DNA of 64,000 nt from Bacillus sp. FSL H8-0547 (lineage in GTDB: Bacteria; Bacillota; Bacilli; Bacillales; Bacillaceae). The translations under genes and the position numbers were made by a program. The stretch lies in contig JBBODD010000001.1 of NCBI GenBank assembly GCA_038002745.1, positions 2,480,001 to 2,544,000 on the forward strand. Reading direction: 5' to 3'. The notes beneath the pieces are model-generated. The model made no database searches, was not told the DNA's origin, and saw nothing but the letters and a program-made list of their open reading frames with translations. This document shows positions 26,869 to 34,834 of the stretch, in pieces. How positions within the stretch are numbered: the first letter of the stretch is position 1; each line of letters starts with the position of its first letter.

Positions 26869-27786
26869 ATGTATTATCATCCATATACGCCGTATCACGG
26901 CTATTATTCTTACCGTCTGAATTCAACAGACGAATTAAATGAAGGTCTGTATAAATGGGGCAAGTTCACATTTTCAAATGATGCTGAAAAAGAGGCCTTT
27001 ATTTTTTACTTAGACAAAGAGTCGGGAGATGCGTATATCCTGTCTTTTCCTGCTTTAACTACAAGCAGAGTAAACGTTAGCGATATAAAATCATTTAAAG
27101 TAATGGAGAAACCTCCCAAGGCTGAAGGCGAAGGGCAAAATGGAGGCGGTCAGTCAGAGCAGGGGCAGCAAGGCGGCTCTTCAGAAGGCGGACAGAACGG
27201 CGGACAAGGCGGATCCGGCGGTCAAAATGGCGGATCCGGAGGGCAAGGCGGAACTGAAGGGGGTCAGAACGGCGGAACAGGAGGCCAAAATGGCGGTTCC
27301 GGAAGCGGACAGAGCCCATTTGGCGAGATGCCGGGAATGGGTCAGAACGGAGGCTCACAAGGCGGTCAAGGGGGATCGCCTGGACAGATGCCTGGCATGG
27401 GTCAGGGCGGAGGCTCACAAGGCGGTCAAGGGGGATCGTCTGGACAGATGCCTGGCATGGGTCAGGGCGGAGGCTCACAAGGCGGTCAAGGAGGGTCACC
27501 TGGTCAGATGCCTGGAATGAGTCAAGGTGGAGGCATGCAGGGAGGCCAGCAGAGTCCGTTCGGCCAAATGCCCGGAATGGGTCAAGGTGGAGGCATGCAG
27601 GGAGGTCAGCAGAGTCCGTTCGGCCAGATGCCTGGAATGGGCCAGGGCGGAGGCATGCAGGGAGGCCAGGGAAGTCCGTTTGGCCAGATGCCCGGATCAG
27701 ATCAGGGGATGATGCAGTTTGACGGCCAGCGGTATCAGCAGCCGCAACCGTATTTTTATAACCCCTACAACCAAAACTGGCAGTAA
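26869..27786 (+). CDS. Gly/Gln-rich repeat protein, probably spore-surface related
   Basis: The 305-residue protein starts with a Tyr/His/Pro-rich stretch (YYHPYTPYHGYYSY) and a folded-looking N-terminal domain of about 75 residues (to MEKPPK). A long low-complexity part of Gly, Gln, Ser and Asn follows. From about residue 155 to 285 it has seven copies of a 20-residue repeat built on GQMPGMGQGG, encoded by nearly exact 60-bp DNA repeats. The end is Tyr/Gln/Pro-rich. Such composition is common in spore coat and crust proteins, and a candidate sigma-K promoter precedes it, so I infer a spore-surface role. I do not recognise the N-terminal domain. ATG 26869 follows AAGGGGG. Confidence 0.8.
   Translation: MYYHPYTPYHGYYSYRLNSTDELNEGLYKWGKFTFSNDAEKEAFIFYLDKESGDAYILSFPALTTSRVNVSDIKSFKVMEKPPKAEGEGQNGGGQSEQGQQGGSSEGGQNGGQGGSGGQNGGSGGQGGTEGGQNGGTGGQNGGSGSGQSPFGEMPGMGQNGGSQGGQGGSPGQMPGMGQGGGSQGGQGGSSGQMPGMGQGGGSQGGQGGSPGQMPGMSQGGGMQGGQQSPFGQMPGMGQGGGMQGGQQSPFGQMPGMGQGGGMQGGQGSPFGQMPGSDQGMMQFDGQRYQQPQPYFYNPYNQNWQ
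27320..27700. repeat. 60-bp coding repeats within the Gly/Gln-rich gene
   Basis: Seven in-frame copies of a 60-bp unit encode GQMPGMGQGGG-type repeats. The first four end in GSQGGQGGS and the later ones in GMQGGQQSPF, so two subfamilies lie side by side. Exact unit length makes slippage or unequal crossing-over likely. Confidence 0.9.
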
Positions 27787-27807
27787 ATAAAGATAGAGAA
27801 AAACTAA

Positions 27808-27945
27808 GTGGTTGGTTGCTAAAAAGGAAGAGTTGGCAGTAAAAAAAGGGAAGTTGGCAGTAAAAAGAAAGAGTTGGTAGTAAAGCGGGAAAAGTTGGTT
27901 ATAAAACGGCAATCCTGGCAGCAAAATTCAAGTGTTGGCAGAAAA
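27808..27945. repeat. Short 21-bp tandem array
   Basis: GTTGG(C/T)(A/T)GTAAA-like units recur at 27811, 27832, 27853, 27873, 27894, about 27914 and 27934, a spacing of 20-21 bp. Inter-motif bases vary. The array begins about 25 bp after the stop of the Gly/Gln-rich gene. The rest of the 294-bp gap holds only the yumC terminator. Confidence 0.75.
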
Positions 27946-28026
27946 ACTGACTTATCATGCAGTGAGCATGTAAAACTTGCCGCTCTCATCATTTTTTTCT
28001 GGATTAAACCAAAAAATTAACGCAAA

Positions 28027-28068
28027 TAAAAAAAGATTGCAGAGAAATAAAAAATTTCTCTGCAATCT
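28027..28068 (-). terminator. Terminator after yumC
   Basis: GATTGCAGAGAAAT pairs with ATTTCTCTGCAATC; on the minus strand it is followed by seven T residues. Confidence 0.88.
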
Positions 28069-28080
28069 TCATTATTTCCC

Positions 28081-29076
28081 TTATTTTTCAAACAGGCTTG
28101 TGCTGTGAAGAGGCTGCACTCTTGCTTTTGGATCCATATAGGCTTTTGCATTGTTAACGGCAGTTGGGGCTTCTCCAAATCCGCTCGCAATCAGCTTGAC
28201 TTTTCCTTCGTATGTGCAGATATCTCCTGCCGCATAAATGCCCTCAACATTTGTCTCCATTTTGCTGTTGACGAGGATGGAGTTCTTTTCGATTTCAAGT
28301 CCCCAGTTTTTAATTGGGCCGAGAGAGGAAACAAATCCGAAGTTTACGATGACAGCATCAACGTCCAATACTTCTTTGCGGTCGCCTTTTACTTCTTCTA
28401 ATACGACCTGTTCAATCTTGTCTGATCCGGTCAGTTCAGTTGGGATGAAAGGAGTCAGGATTTGAACTTTCGAGTTGTTTAAATTTTCTACACTGTGCTC
28501 GTGGGCGCGGAATTTATCTCTTCTGTGGACAAGGGTCACTTTTTCTGCAATCGGTTCAAGCATAAGTGACCAGTCTACTGCTGAGTCTCCGCCTCCGCAT
28601 ACGAGTACGCGCTGTCCTGCAAACTGATTCAGGTCATCGATGAAATAGTGAAGATTTGATTTTTCAAATGAAGCCGCTTCTTCAAGCTCGATTTTACGCG
28701 GCTGAAAAGCACCGTTTCCGGCAGTAATGATGATGGTTTTAGAGTAATGGACTTCTTGATCGGTTGTCAGTTTGAAAACGCCGTCTGCCTGTTTTTCAAC
28801 ATCGGCAACTGCCTGTTCAAGACAAACCGTTGGTTCAAATTGAGCCATTTGTTCTTTTAAGTTGTTGACAAGCTCCTGAGCGAGGACTTTTGGGAATCCC
28901 GCTACATCATATATGTATTTTTCAGGATAAAGGGCAGAGAGCTGTCCCCCAAGCTGCGGAAGGCTCTCAATAATTTTAACAGATGCCTGGCGCATGCCGC
29001 CGTAGAATGCCGTGAACAATCCTACCGGTCCGCCTCCGATAATCGTGATGTCGTATACTTTTGTGTCTTCCTTCAC
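28081..29076 (-). CDS. yumC: Ferredoxin/flavodoxin-NADP+ reductase YumC
   Basis: YumC is the thioredoxin reductase-like ferredoxin/flavodoxin-NADP+ reductase of Bacillus. The 331-residue product has the FAD motif [17 protein letters not shown] near residue 10, the NADPH motif [13 protein letters not shown] near residue 160 with [12 protein letters not shown] after it, and the C-terminal FAD block [23 protein letters not shown]. It lacks the CxxC of true thioredoxin reductase, as expected. I chose GTG 29076, eight bases after GGGGG, over a TTG at 29091. It is divergent from yumB, and a Fur-like site lies just upstream. Confidence 0.95.
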   Translation of the reverse strand: MKEDTKVYDITIIGGGPVGLFTAFYGGMRQASVKIIESLPQLGGQLSALYPEKYIYDVAGFPKVLAQELVNNLKEQMAQFEPTVCLEQAVADVEKQADGVFKLTTDQEVHYSKTIIITAGNGAFQPRKIELEEAASFEKSNLHYFIDDLNQFAGQRVLVCGGGDSAVDWSLMLEPIAEKVTLVHRRDKFRAHEHSVENLNNSKVQILTPFIPTELTGSDKIEQVVLEEVKGDRKEVLDVDAVIVNFGFVSSLGPIKNWGLEIEKNSILVNSKMETNVEGIYAAGDICTYEGKVKLIASGFGEAPTAVNNAKAYMDPKARVQPLHSTSLFEK

Positions 29077-29098
29077 AAAGATAACCCCCAATTGTAAT

Positions 29099-29118
29099 TG
29101 ATAATGATTCTTAATGTT
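29099..29118 (-). promoter_or_regulatory. Candidate Fur box upstream of yumC
   Basis: GATAATGATTCTTAATGTT at 29100-29118 matches 14 of 19 positions of the classical Fur consensus, with the first ten perfect. It lies about 23 bp upstream of the yumC start codon, where binding would block transcription. Confidence 0.5.
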
Positions 29119-29258
29119 AACATATTGTCACTCGTTCGTCATTTCAGCCGGCAGCCGCCTGCAGTGCGAAAGAGTCATTCACTGTTTGATTATGATTATT
29201 ATAGAGAATGTTTTTATTTTTGTAAAATTCTTAACGTTTTTAATCCTTTAATTTGGTC

Positions 29259-29286
29259 TTGAAAAAATCAGTACAGGTGCTATTAT
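29259..29286 (+). promoter_or_regulatory. Candidate sigma-A promoter of yumB
   Basis: TTGAAA at 29259-29264 and TATTAT at 29281-29286 with a 16-bp spacer. The leader to the yumB start would be about 180 bases. Confidence 0.5.
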
Positions 29287-29341
29287 GGAATATAGGCATT
29301 ATTTCTATCATATTTAATTATTTGCTTCTTTCTGAAAAGTT

Positions 29342-29359
29342 AAGTGAACATTTTCACAA
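29342..29359 (+). promoter_or_regulatory. Candidate Rex operator upstream of yumB
   Basis: AAGTGAA-CATT-TTCACAA matches 12 of 14 defined positions of the Rex (NADH sensor) consensus TTGTGAA-N4-TTCACAA. It lies within the predicted leader, about 110 bp before the yumB start. Confidence 0.5.
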
Positions 29360-29470
29360 ACTTTTTTGCGGAAAACAAAATAAAAAGCTGTAAAGCGGAG
29401 GAAGATAAGGAATATAGACATTATTCTATCCTTCACAGCAAAAAAATCAAAAAAGGTGGATGTGATTCGG

Positions 29471-30685
29471 TTGAGAAAGCCCAAAATAGTAGTACTAGGT
29501 GCAGGTTACGGCGGATTAATGGCAGTTACGCGTCTTCAAAAAATGATCGGTGTAAATGAAGCAGATCTTACACTTGTGAACAAAAATGATTATCATTATG
29601 AAACAACATGGCTTCACGAGGCATCAGCTGGTACGCTGCATCATGACAAAGCAAGATACCAAGTAAAAGATGTCATCGATAACAGCCGCGTGAAATTTGT
29701 GAAAGATACTGTTGTATCGATCAACAAAGATGAGAAGAAAATCGTCCTTTCAAATGGTGAGCTTGAGTATGACTATCTTGTTATTTCTCTTGGTTCTCAT
29801 CCTGAGACATTTGGAATTAAAGGTCTTAAAGAATATGCATTCGGCATTACAAATATTAATGCTGCACGTCAATTGCGCGAGCACATCGAATATCAATTTG
29901 CTACTTACAACACAGAAGAAGTAAAACGCGACCAGCGTCTTGCAATTGTTGTGGGCGGAGCAGGCTTCACCGGCATCGAGTTCCTTGGAGAGCTTGCAAA
30001 CCGTGTTCCTGAGCTTTGCCGCGAGTACGATGTTGATCATAAGAAAGTGCGCATCATCTGTGTAGAGGCTGCACCAACAGCGCTTCCTGGATTTGATCCT
30101 GAGCTGGTTGAGTATGCTGTAAATCATCTTGAGCGCAAAGGTGTTGAATTTAAAATCGGCACTGCGATTAAAGAATGTGTTGAAGACGGCATTATCGTTG
30201 CAAAAGACGATGTAATGGAAGAAATTAAAGCTGACACAGTTGTTTGGGCAGCAGGCGTACGCGGAAACAGCATTGTAGAAGAAGCCGGATTTGAAAACAT
30301 GCGCGGCCGCGTAAAAGTTGACTCTTACCTTAGAGCTCCAGGCCATGATGATGTCTTTATCATCGGGGACTGCTCTCTTGTGATCAACGAAGAAATCAAC
30401 CGTCCATACCCTCCTACAGCTCAAATCGCTATGCAGCAAGGTATCACAGCTGCTAAGAACATTTCAGTTGCAGTCCGTGACCAGGGCGAAATGGAAGAGT
30501 TCAAGCCTGACATTAAAGGTACAGTAGCTTCTCTTGGCGAAGACGATGCAGTAGGCATGGTATTCGGCAAAAAAGTAATGGGTACAAAAGCTTCATTCAT
30601 GAAGAAAATGATTGATAACCGTGCTCTTATGATGGTTGGCGGAGCAGGTCTTGTAGTGAAAAAAGGAAAATTTAAGTTTTTCTGA
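29471..30685 (+). CDS. yumB: Type II NADH dehydrogenase-like protein YumB
   Basis: This 404-residue flavoprotein is a type II NADH:quinone oxidoreductase-like enzyme matching YumB. The FAD motif [13 protein letters not shown] lies near residue 6, the NADH motif [16 protein letters not shown] near residue 160 and the FAD-binding [11 protein letters not shown] near residue 296, with [14 protein letters not shown] after it as in NDH-2 enzymes. It probably passes electrons from NADH to menaquinone at the membrane surface. I chose TTG 29471 because AAGGTGG at 29453-29459 sits 11 bases upstream; GTG 29462 is too close to it. A Rex-like site upstream would tie expression to the NADH/NAD ratio. Confidence 0.9.
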   Translation: MRKPKIVVLGAGYGGLMAVTRLQKMIGVNEADLTLVNKNDYHYETTWLHEASAGTLHHDKARYQVKDVIDNSRVKFVKDTVVSINKDEKKIVLSNGELEYDYLVISLGSHPETFGIKGLKEYAFGITNINAARQLREHIEYQFATYNTEEVKRDQRLAIVVGGAGFTGIEFLGELANRVPELCREYDVDHKKVRIICVEAAPTALPGFDPELVEYAVNHLERKGVEFKIGTAIKECVEDGIIVAKDDVMEEIKADTVVWAAGVRGNSIVEEAGFENMRGRVKVDSYLRAPGHDDVFIIGDCSLVINEEINRPYPPTAQIAMQQGITAAKNISVAVRDQGEMEEFKPDIKGTVASLGEDDAVGMVFGKKVMGTKASFMKKMIDNRALMMVGGAGLVVKKGKFKFF

Positions 30686-30699
30686 GAAATCGATTAAAC

Positions 30700-30736
30700 T
30701 AAAGACAAGAGCTATATGCTTTTGTCTTTTTTTTTA
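30700..30736 (+). terminator. Terminator after yumB
   Basis: AAAGACAAGAGC pairs with GCTTTTGTCTTT (one mismatch), followed by nine T residues. Confidence 0.85.
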
Positions 30737-30788
30737 CGCAAAAATTGATATTTACATAAAGGATTTTCAAAAGGAAGGGGAGTTTTAA

Positions 30789-31271
30789 ATGTCATCCAAA
30801 CGGGGAAATGTGTGGATTGCCGTTTCAGGGCTTGTTGAAAATGAGAATGGTGAATGGCTTGTCGTTAAAAAGCGTTATGGAGGTTTAAAGGGCAAATGGT
30901 CATTTCCTGCCGGCTTTGTAAACGAGGGAGAAACAGTGGATGAAGCTGTTTCAAGGGAGATCTTAGAAGAGACAGGGATAGAAACGGCTGTACTTGGTGT
31001 GATTGGGATCAGGTCAGGTGTCATCCATGAAAAAATCAGCGATAACATGATTATTTTCAGGCTTAAAGCCATCTCTTCAGACATTACCGTTCAGGAAAAT
31101 GAACTGTTTGAAGCAGCCTTTATGCACCCCAATCTACTAAGGGAGCATAGTGATTCGTCTTTGCTTCTAAAATCATTCGCAGATGAAACGTTTGAAAAAA
31201 TGCTGAACAAAGTGGACGGGGCGAATCCCGGAAATCAGTTCGGATACACAGCTTACCGTTTATTTTTATAA
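30789..31271 (+). CDS. Nudix hydrolase
   Basis: This 160-residue protein carries a complete Nudix box, G-x5-E-x7-RE-x2-EE-x-G, at about residues 39-61 (GFVNEGE...SREILEETGI). Nudix enzymes cleave nucleoside diphosphates linked to another group. The N-terminal strand GNVWIAVSGLVENENGEWLVVKKRYGG and the SFPAGF segment are typical of ADP-ribose or NADH pyrophosphatase-like members, but the substrate cannot be stated. ATG 30789 follows GGAAGGGG. It sits between yumB and yuiA; I do not recall this gene at this place in B. subtilis. Confidence 0.9.
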   Translation: MSSKRGNVWIAVSGLVENENGEWLVVKKRYGGLKGKWSFPAGFVNEGETVDEAVSREILEETGIETAVLGVIGIRSGVIHEKISDNMIIFRLKAISSDITVQENELFEAAFMHPNLLREHSDSSLLLKSFADETFEKMLNKVDGANPGNQFGYTAYRLFL

Positions 31272-31300
31272 TTTTCAAAATAATAAGAAAAGTTAAGGAA

Positions 31301-31345
31301 ACGAGAGGAAGAAGTTGATGTATTCGCTTACATCAGGAATCTCGT
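31301..31345 (+). ncRNA. Hairpin upstream of yuiA, unassigned
   Basis: ACGAGA (31301-31306) pairs with TCTCGT (31340-31345), and inside it TGATGTA pairs with TACATCA around TTCGCT. No strong T-tract follows, though the downstream stretch is pyrimidine-rich. It may end the Nudix transcript or act in the yuiA leader. Confidence 0.35.
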
Positions 31346-31432
31346 CAGATTTTCTTCCTTTATCCTTTACAAAGAACCTGATATAGTATCTTCAATATCT
31401 AAAAAGAGATTTTTACCGGGAGGGAAATATAG

Positions 31433-31561
31433 ATGATCAATGGATCTGTTATCGAAAAGAAAGAGTGTCCTTATTGTTCGGGTAAAGGATATTTCCAGCT
31501 GCTTCTTGGAGGTTCCGAAACGTGCGACTGCTGCAACGGAACAGGGAAGAAATCAGCATAG
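31433..31561 (+). CDS. yuiA: Small zinc-ribbon-like protein YuiA
   Basis: The 42-residue product has two CxxC-G-x-G motifs, CPYCSGKG at residues 12-19 and CDCCNGTG near residues 31-38. This pattern resembles one DnaJ-type zinc centre, so it should bind a metal. B. subtilis has a similar short protein, YuiA, directly before yuiB as here. ATG 31433 follows GGGAGGGAAA. No function is known. It is 64 bp upstream of yuiB and probably shares its transcript. Confidence 0.82.
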   Translation: MINGSVIEKKECPYCSGKGYFQLLLGGSETCDCCNGTGKKSA

Positions 31562-31625
31562 ATTTTAAGATTGACGGGTTATCCCTTGTTCAGTACACTA
31601 AAAGAGGTGTATTGGAGGGGATAAC

Positions 31626-31943
31626 TTGTTTTTGCCTGTATTAATCATTTCAATGCTTTTATTTTTTGTTTTGTTTTTTGGAATCGGTTTCTTGCTGAAC
31701 ATGCTGCTCAGAATGTCATGGATCATGGCTATTATTTATCCGATTGTCTGCATCTTTATCGTAGATTCAGTTAAATTTACGGCCTACTTCACAGCTCCCG
31801 GTTCATCTATATCTTCGCTTGGACAGCGTTTTGCGTCATTGGCCCTTGCAGATATCCTGATATTAGTAAGCGGACTCGCCGGAGCCATCGTGTCCGGAAT
31901 CGTCATTAACATGCTGCGAAAAAGAGGATATCAAATGTTTTAG
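31626..31943 (+). CDS. yuiB: Membrane protein YuiB
   Basis: This 105-residue protein has three hydrophobic segments (VLIISMLLFFVLFFGIGFL, MSWIMAIIYPIVCIFIV and ADILILVSGLAGAIVSGIV) and a short basic C-terminus. It corresponds to YuiB of B. subtilis by place and form; function is unknown. The start is TTG 31626 with GGAGGGG at 31614-31620. The segment between the second and third helices (KFTAYFTAPGSSISSLGQR) probably lies outside the membrane. Confidence 0.82.
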   Translation: MFLPVLIISMLLFFVLFFGIGFLLNMLLRMSWIMAIIYPIVCIFIVDSVKFTAYFTAPGSSISSLGQRFASLALADILILVSGLAGAIVSGIVINMLRKRGYQMF

Positions 31944-32089
31944 TCCTGATCTGTACGATGCGTGCAGGTCTTTTTAGTATGTTTATACTCTTTTTTATAA
32001 GATCTAGAAGAAATTGGATTCCTCTTCATTCTGAATATTTCGCTTCCTGATTGGAAACGATTATGAGTGTGAGAGGAGTGACACATAAG

Positions 32090-32764
32090 ATGAAAAAAAT
32101 GATAAGGCGCCTGCTGATGGCTATTATGCTTCTGCTTGCGCTTGGCACGACGTTCAAGGCTTTTTCAGGTGCAGAAGCGACAGATATAACGGGCTGGACC
32201 GGATTAGCAGAAGGTAGATTAAAGGCAGAAAATCACCCCTACAAACTGTCAGGACTTACATTCAAGTCATTAAAAAGCAAAGAAACGGCGCTTGCGATTT
32301 CAGCCACAGGTGAAACATCAGAATCGCTGGAAGACCAAATGGCGCACTACCCCAAAAAAGAAGTCACGGCTACCGGATACACTGCAGGCTTCGAATCAAC
32401 GGGTAAACATCCCGAACATCCGGAATACGGCATCACTTATTCCGGCGTAAAAGTGAAAAGAGATTTATATTCTACAATTGCAGCTGACCTTAACGTCTTT
32501 CCTATCGGCACCATTCTTTTTATACCAGACTACGGCTTCGGCGTCGTAGCGGACAAAGGCGGAGCCATCAAGGGAAATGAGCTCGATCTCTACTACGACA
32601 CCGTAGATGAAGTCTATGAGCTCTGGGGCAAAAAGACATTAGACATATACATCGTCCAGAAAGGAAACGGACGGTTAACTGAAAAACAGCTGACGGAGCT
32701 TAATGAAAACAGTTCCATGCAGGCGTTCCGTCAAAAATACATGAAGCCTAAAACAAAGAGTTAG
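32090..32764 (+). CDS. yuiC: 3D-domain secreted protein YuiC
   Basis: This 224-residue protein has a signal peptide or membrane anchor near residues 5-27 ([22 protein letters not shown]) and a C-terminal 3D domain, the double-psi barrel of MltA-like lytic transglycosylases and of Sps muralytic enzymes. The three conserved aspartates are seen in [18 protein letters not shown] near residues 163-180, and [11 protein letters not shown] lies upstream. It probably cleaves peptidoglycan outside the cell. I chose ATG 32090, 11 bases after AGAGGAG, over earlier in-frame codons. A 52-bp array begins about 28 bp after its stop. Confidence 0.88.
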   Translation: MKKMIRRLLMAIMLLLALGTTFKAFSGAEATDITGWTGLAEGRLKAENHPYKLSGLTFKSLKSKETALAISATGETSESLEDQMAHYPKKEVTATGYTAGFESTGKHPEHPEYGITYSGVKVKRDLYSTIAADLNVFPIGTILFIPDYGFGVVADKGGAIKGNELDLYYDTVDEVYELWGKKTLDIYIVQKGNGRLTEKQLTELNENSSMQAFRQKYMKPKTKS

Positions 32765-32791
32765 AGACTGGTGGTTGTTACCTGAGGGTTA

Positions 32792-33182
32792 TATGCCCTT
32801 ATGACCCTTCACAGAGTTATTTTCATGCTGAAGGGTTAAATCAAGTGCCCTTATGACCCTTCAGAGAGTTATTTTCATGCTGAGGGGTTAAATCAAGTGC
32901 CCTTATGACCCTTCGCAGAGTTATTTTCAGGCTGAGGGGTTAAATCAAGTGCCCTTATGACCCTTCACAGAGTTATATTCATGCTGAAGGGTTCAATCAT
33001 ATGCCCTTATGACCCTTCACAGAGTTATCTTCATGCTGAAGGGTTAAATCAAGTGCCCTTATGACCCTTCACAGAGTTATTTTCATGCTGAAGGGTTTTA
33101 TCATATGCACTTATAACCCCTCAGACAGTTTCCTTCACACTAAAGGGTCATATCTGTTGTGTTTATGACCTTTCACACCAGT
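32792..33182. repeat. 52-bp tandem repeat array, 7 full copies and a partial one
   Basis: GCCCTTATGACCCTTCA recurs at 32795, 32847, 32899, 32951, 33003 and 33055; the seventh copy (33107) reads GCACTTATAACC and the eighth is decayed. Each unit pairs ACCCTTCA with TGAAGGGT across 17 bases; some copies have TGAGGGGT, which keeps pairing by a G-T wobble. The remaining sequence to 33370 shows only the terminator of the next gene. Confidence 0.93.
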
Positions 33183-33334
33183 CCATCTTCGATTGATGGC
33201 TCTATTCTGTCTTACCAACACCGCAAATCCAAACTCTGGAGACACACAAAAAAGACAGCCCCTTTTACACGATTCCTATATGAACAAATTTCTATCAAAC
33301 GATTGAAATTGTCCTCAGGCGAAAGCTGAACAAA

Positions 33335-33364
33335 TAAAAAAAGTCCTGGCCGCGGCCAGAGACT
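33335..33364 (-). terminator. Terminator after the BtuF-like gene
   Basis: AGTC-CTGGCC pairs with GGCCAG-GACT; on the minus strand seven T residues follow. Confidence 0.85.
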
Positions 33365-33369
33365 AAATG

Positions 33370-34185
33370 TTATATGCGCAATTGTAAATCATCCATTGCT
33401 TTCGGTTTTGGATAAACGCCAGGATGCAAGATGTCAGCAAGCTTCGCAAGCCCGTGCAGCAGGCGGGGGGAAGGACGGCAATAAAGCTGTTCTTCGAGCA
33501 GATGTATACGGTTCTCTCTTACAGCTGCAACGCTCTCTGCATGCTGTCTCTTTAAAACATGTGAGATTTTCATCCGGCTTTGTTTCACTCCGACCCAGGC
33601 AAGGCAGATATGGTCAGGGTCTCTCTCCGCTACATCGCTCCAGTCCGTTTGAACGCTCACTAAATCGACATCTTTAAATAGATTCGTACCGCCTGCAAGT
33701 TCACACATTTCTGTGAGCCAGTTGACTCCGCCCGGTGTGAAAATCGGATTCGGCCACCATTCAAAATAGACGGTCGGGCGTACGTTCAGCTTCTTTGAAA
33801 TTTCCCGGTATTCATCCAGGAACTGATGATACCGGGAAACAATGTCTTCAGCTCTTTTTTCCGCTCCTGCTGCTCTTCCGACTGCAAGCAAATCATCGCC
33901 AATGTCTTTAAAAGACTGCGGATTAAGAACAAGATGCGGGATGTTTCGTTTTTTTAGCTCTTCAATGTTTTTTTCCATTCCCGGCACACTCAATGAGGCA
34001 AGAACCAGGTCTGGCTGATGCTGTTCAACAAGATCCATATTTATGGACAAGTCAGGGCCAAGCTTTGGGAGTTCAGTTACCCGTTTTGGCCAGTCTGAAA
34101 AGTCGTCTATAGCTACAAGAGAATCTGCAAGCCCAAGATAGGCAGCAAGTTCTGTATTGCTTGGGCAGATTGAAATCAGGCGCAC
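33370..34185 (-). CDS. BtuF-like cobalamin/metal-chelate binding protein without signal peptide
   Basis: The 271-residue protein has the fold pattern of BtuF/FecB-type ABC substrate-binding proteins: ISICPSNTELAAYLGL at the N-terminus, DLSINMDLVEQHQPDLVLAS near residue 45, YFEWWPNPIFTPGG near residue 138 and NRIHLLEEQLYCRPSPRLLHGL near residue 228. It begins directly with the mature-domain sequence: no signal peptide or lipobox. The start is GTG 34185 with AAAGGAGA just upstream, and no better upstream start exists. It therefore appears cytoplasmic, and no permease or ATPase gene is near. It follows yuiD by 12 bp and is probably co-transcribed with it. Confidence 0.85.
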   Translation of the reverse strand: MRLISICPSNTELAAYLGLADSLVAIDDFSDWPKRVTELPKLGPDLSINMDLVEQHQPDLVLASLSVPGMEKNIEELKKRNIPHLVLNPQSFKDIGDDLLAVGRAAGAEKRAEDIVSRYHQFLDEYREISKKLNVRPTVYFEWWPNPIFTPGGVNWLTEMCELAGGTNLFKDVDLVSVQTDWSDVAERDPDHICLAWVGVKQSRMKISHVLKRQHAESVAAVRENRIHLLEEQLYCRPSPRLLHGLAKLADILHPGVYPKPKAMDDLQLRI

Positions 34186-34197
34186 GCAATCTCTCCT

Positions 34198-34677
34198 TTA
34201 TAAGATGATCAGATAATGGAGGAACAGAGTCAGAAGAATACCTGTCAGTCCTCCGAAGAACACCTCGATTGGCTGATGTCCGAGGAGCTCTTTTAATTTT
34301 TCCTGCTTTTTTTGTTCTTCCTGTTTTGGCCAGTTTTTGGCTTCGCCTACAAATGTATTAAAGTCGGTGACAAGCTTATTGAGAACGGTTGCCTGTTCAC
34401 CGGCATGTCTTCGTACTCCAGTTGCATCAAACATCGTAATGATTGCAAAGACGGCTGAAATAGCGAAAAGGGAGGAAGCAAGGCCGTTGTCAATCGCTAC
34501 CCCTGTTGCAAGGGCCGTTACGGCTGCAGAGTGAGAGCTCGGCATTCCGCCTGTGCTTGTGATAAGCGACCAGTCAATCTTGCGGGTGGCTATGTAGGTG
34601 ATGGGCACTTTTACAAATTGTGCAAAAAAGATGGCTGCAAGTGAAGCCAGTAAAGGGAAGTTAAGAAATGTCTCCAT
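34198..34677 (-). CDS. yuiD: Divergent PAP2 family membrane protein YuiD
   Basis: This 159-residue protein belongs to the divergent PAP2 (acid phosphatase/vanadium haloperoxidase-related) family and matches YuiD. Visible features are the TSTGGMPSSHSAAVTALATG block near residue 42 and MFDATGVRRHAGEQA near residue 85, with three to four hydrophobic segments. In PAP2 phosphatases the SxxxH-like block and a later histidine are catalytic; here they are partly kept. ATG 34677 follows AAAGGATG. Substrate unknown. Confidence 0.87.
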   Translation of the reverse strand: METFLNFPLLASLAAIFFAQFVKVPITYIATRKIDWSLITSTGGMPSSHSAAVTALATGVAIDNGLASSLFAISAVFAIITMFDATGVRRHAGEQATVLNKLVTDFNTFVGEAKNWPKQEEQKKQEKLKELLGHQPIEVFFGGLTGILLTLFLHYLIIL

Positions 34678-34834
34678 GAAGTCTTACATCCTTTCGGTTT
34701 CGTGATGGTATGCTGGTATCGCTCTCAATTATAGTTCCATGTATTCATGCCCTTATCCTTTGTCATTTGTTCAAATAGTATAAAAACTTTTTGTGCTTTG
34801 ATACAATAGGGACAGAGGGGAGTGTGCCTGCTTC

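Larger units (their letters stand above)
29077..29470. other. Divergent regulatory region between yumC and yumB
   Basis: This 394-bp region has no gene I accept. It holds a Fur-like site near yumC, a sigma-A promoter for yumB (29259-29286), a Rex-like operator (29342-29359) and two near-identical 22-23 bp direct repeats (29287-29309 and 29409-29430) that flank the Rex-like site. Confidence 0.65.
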
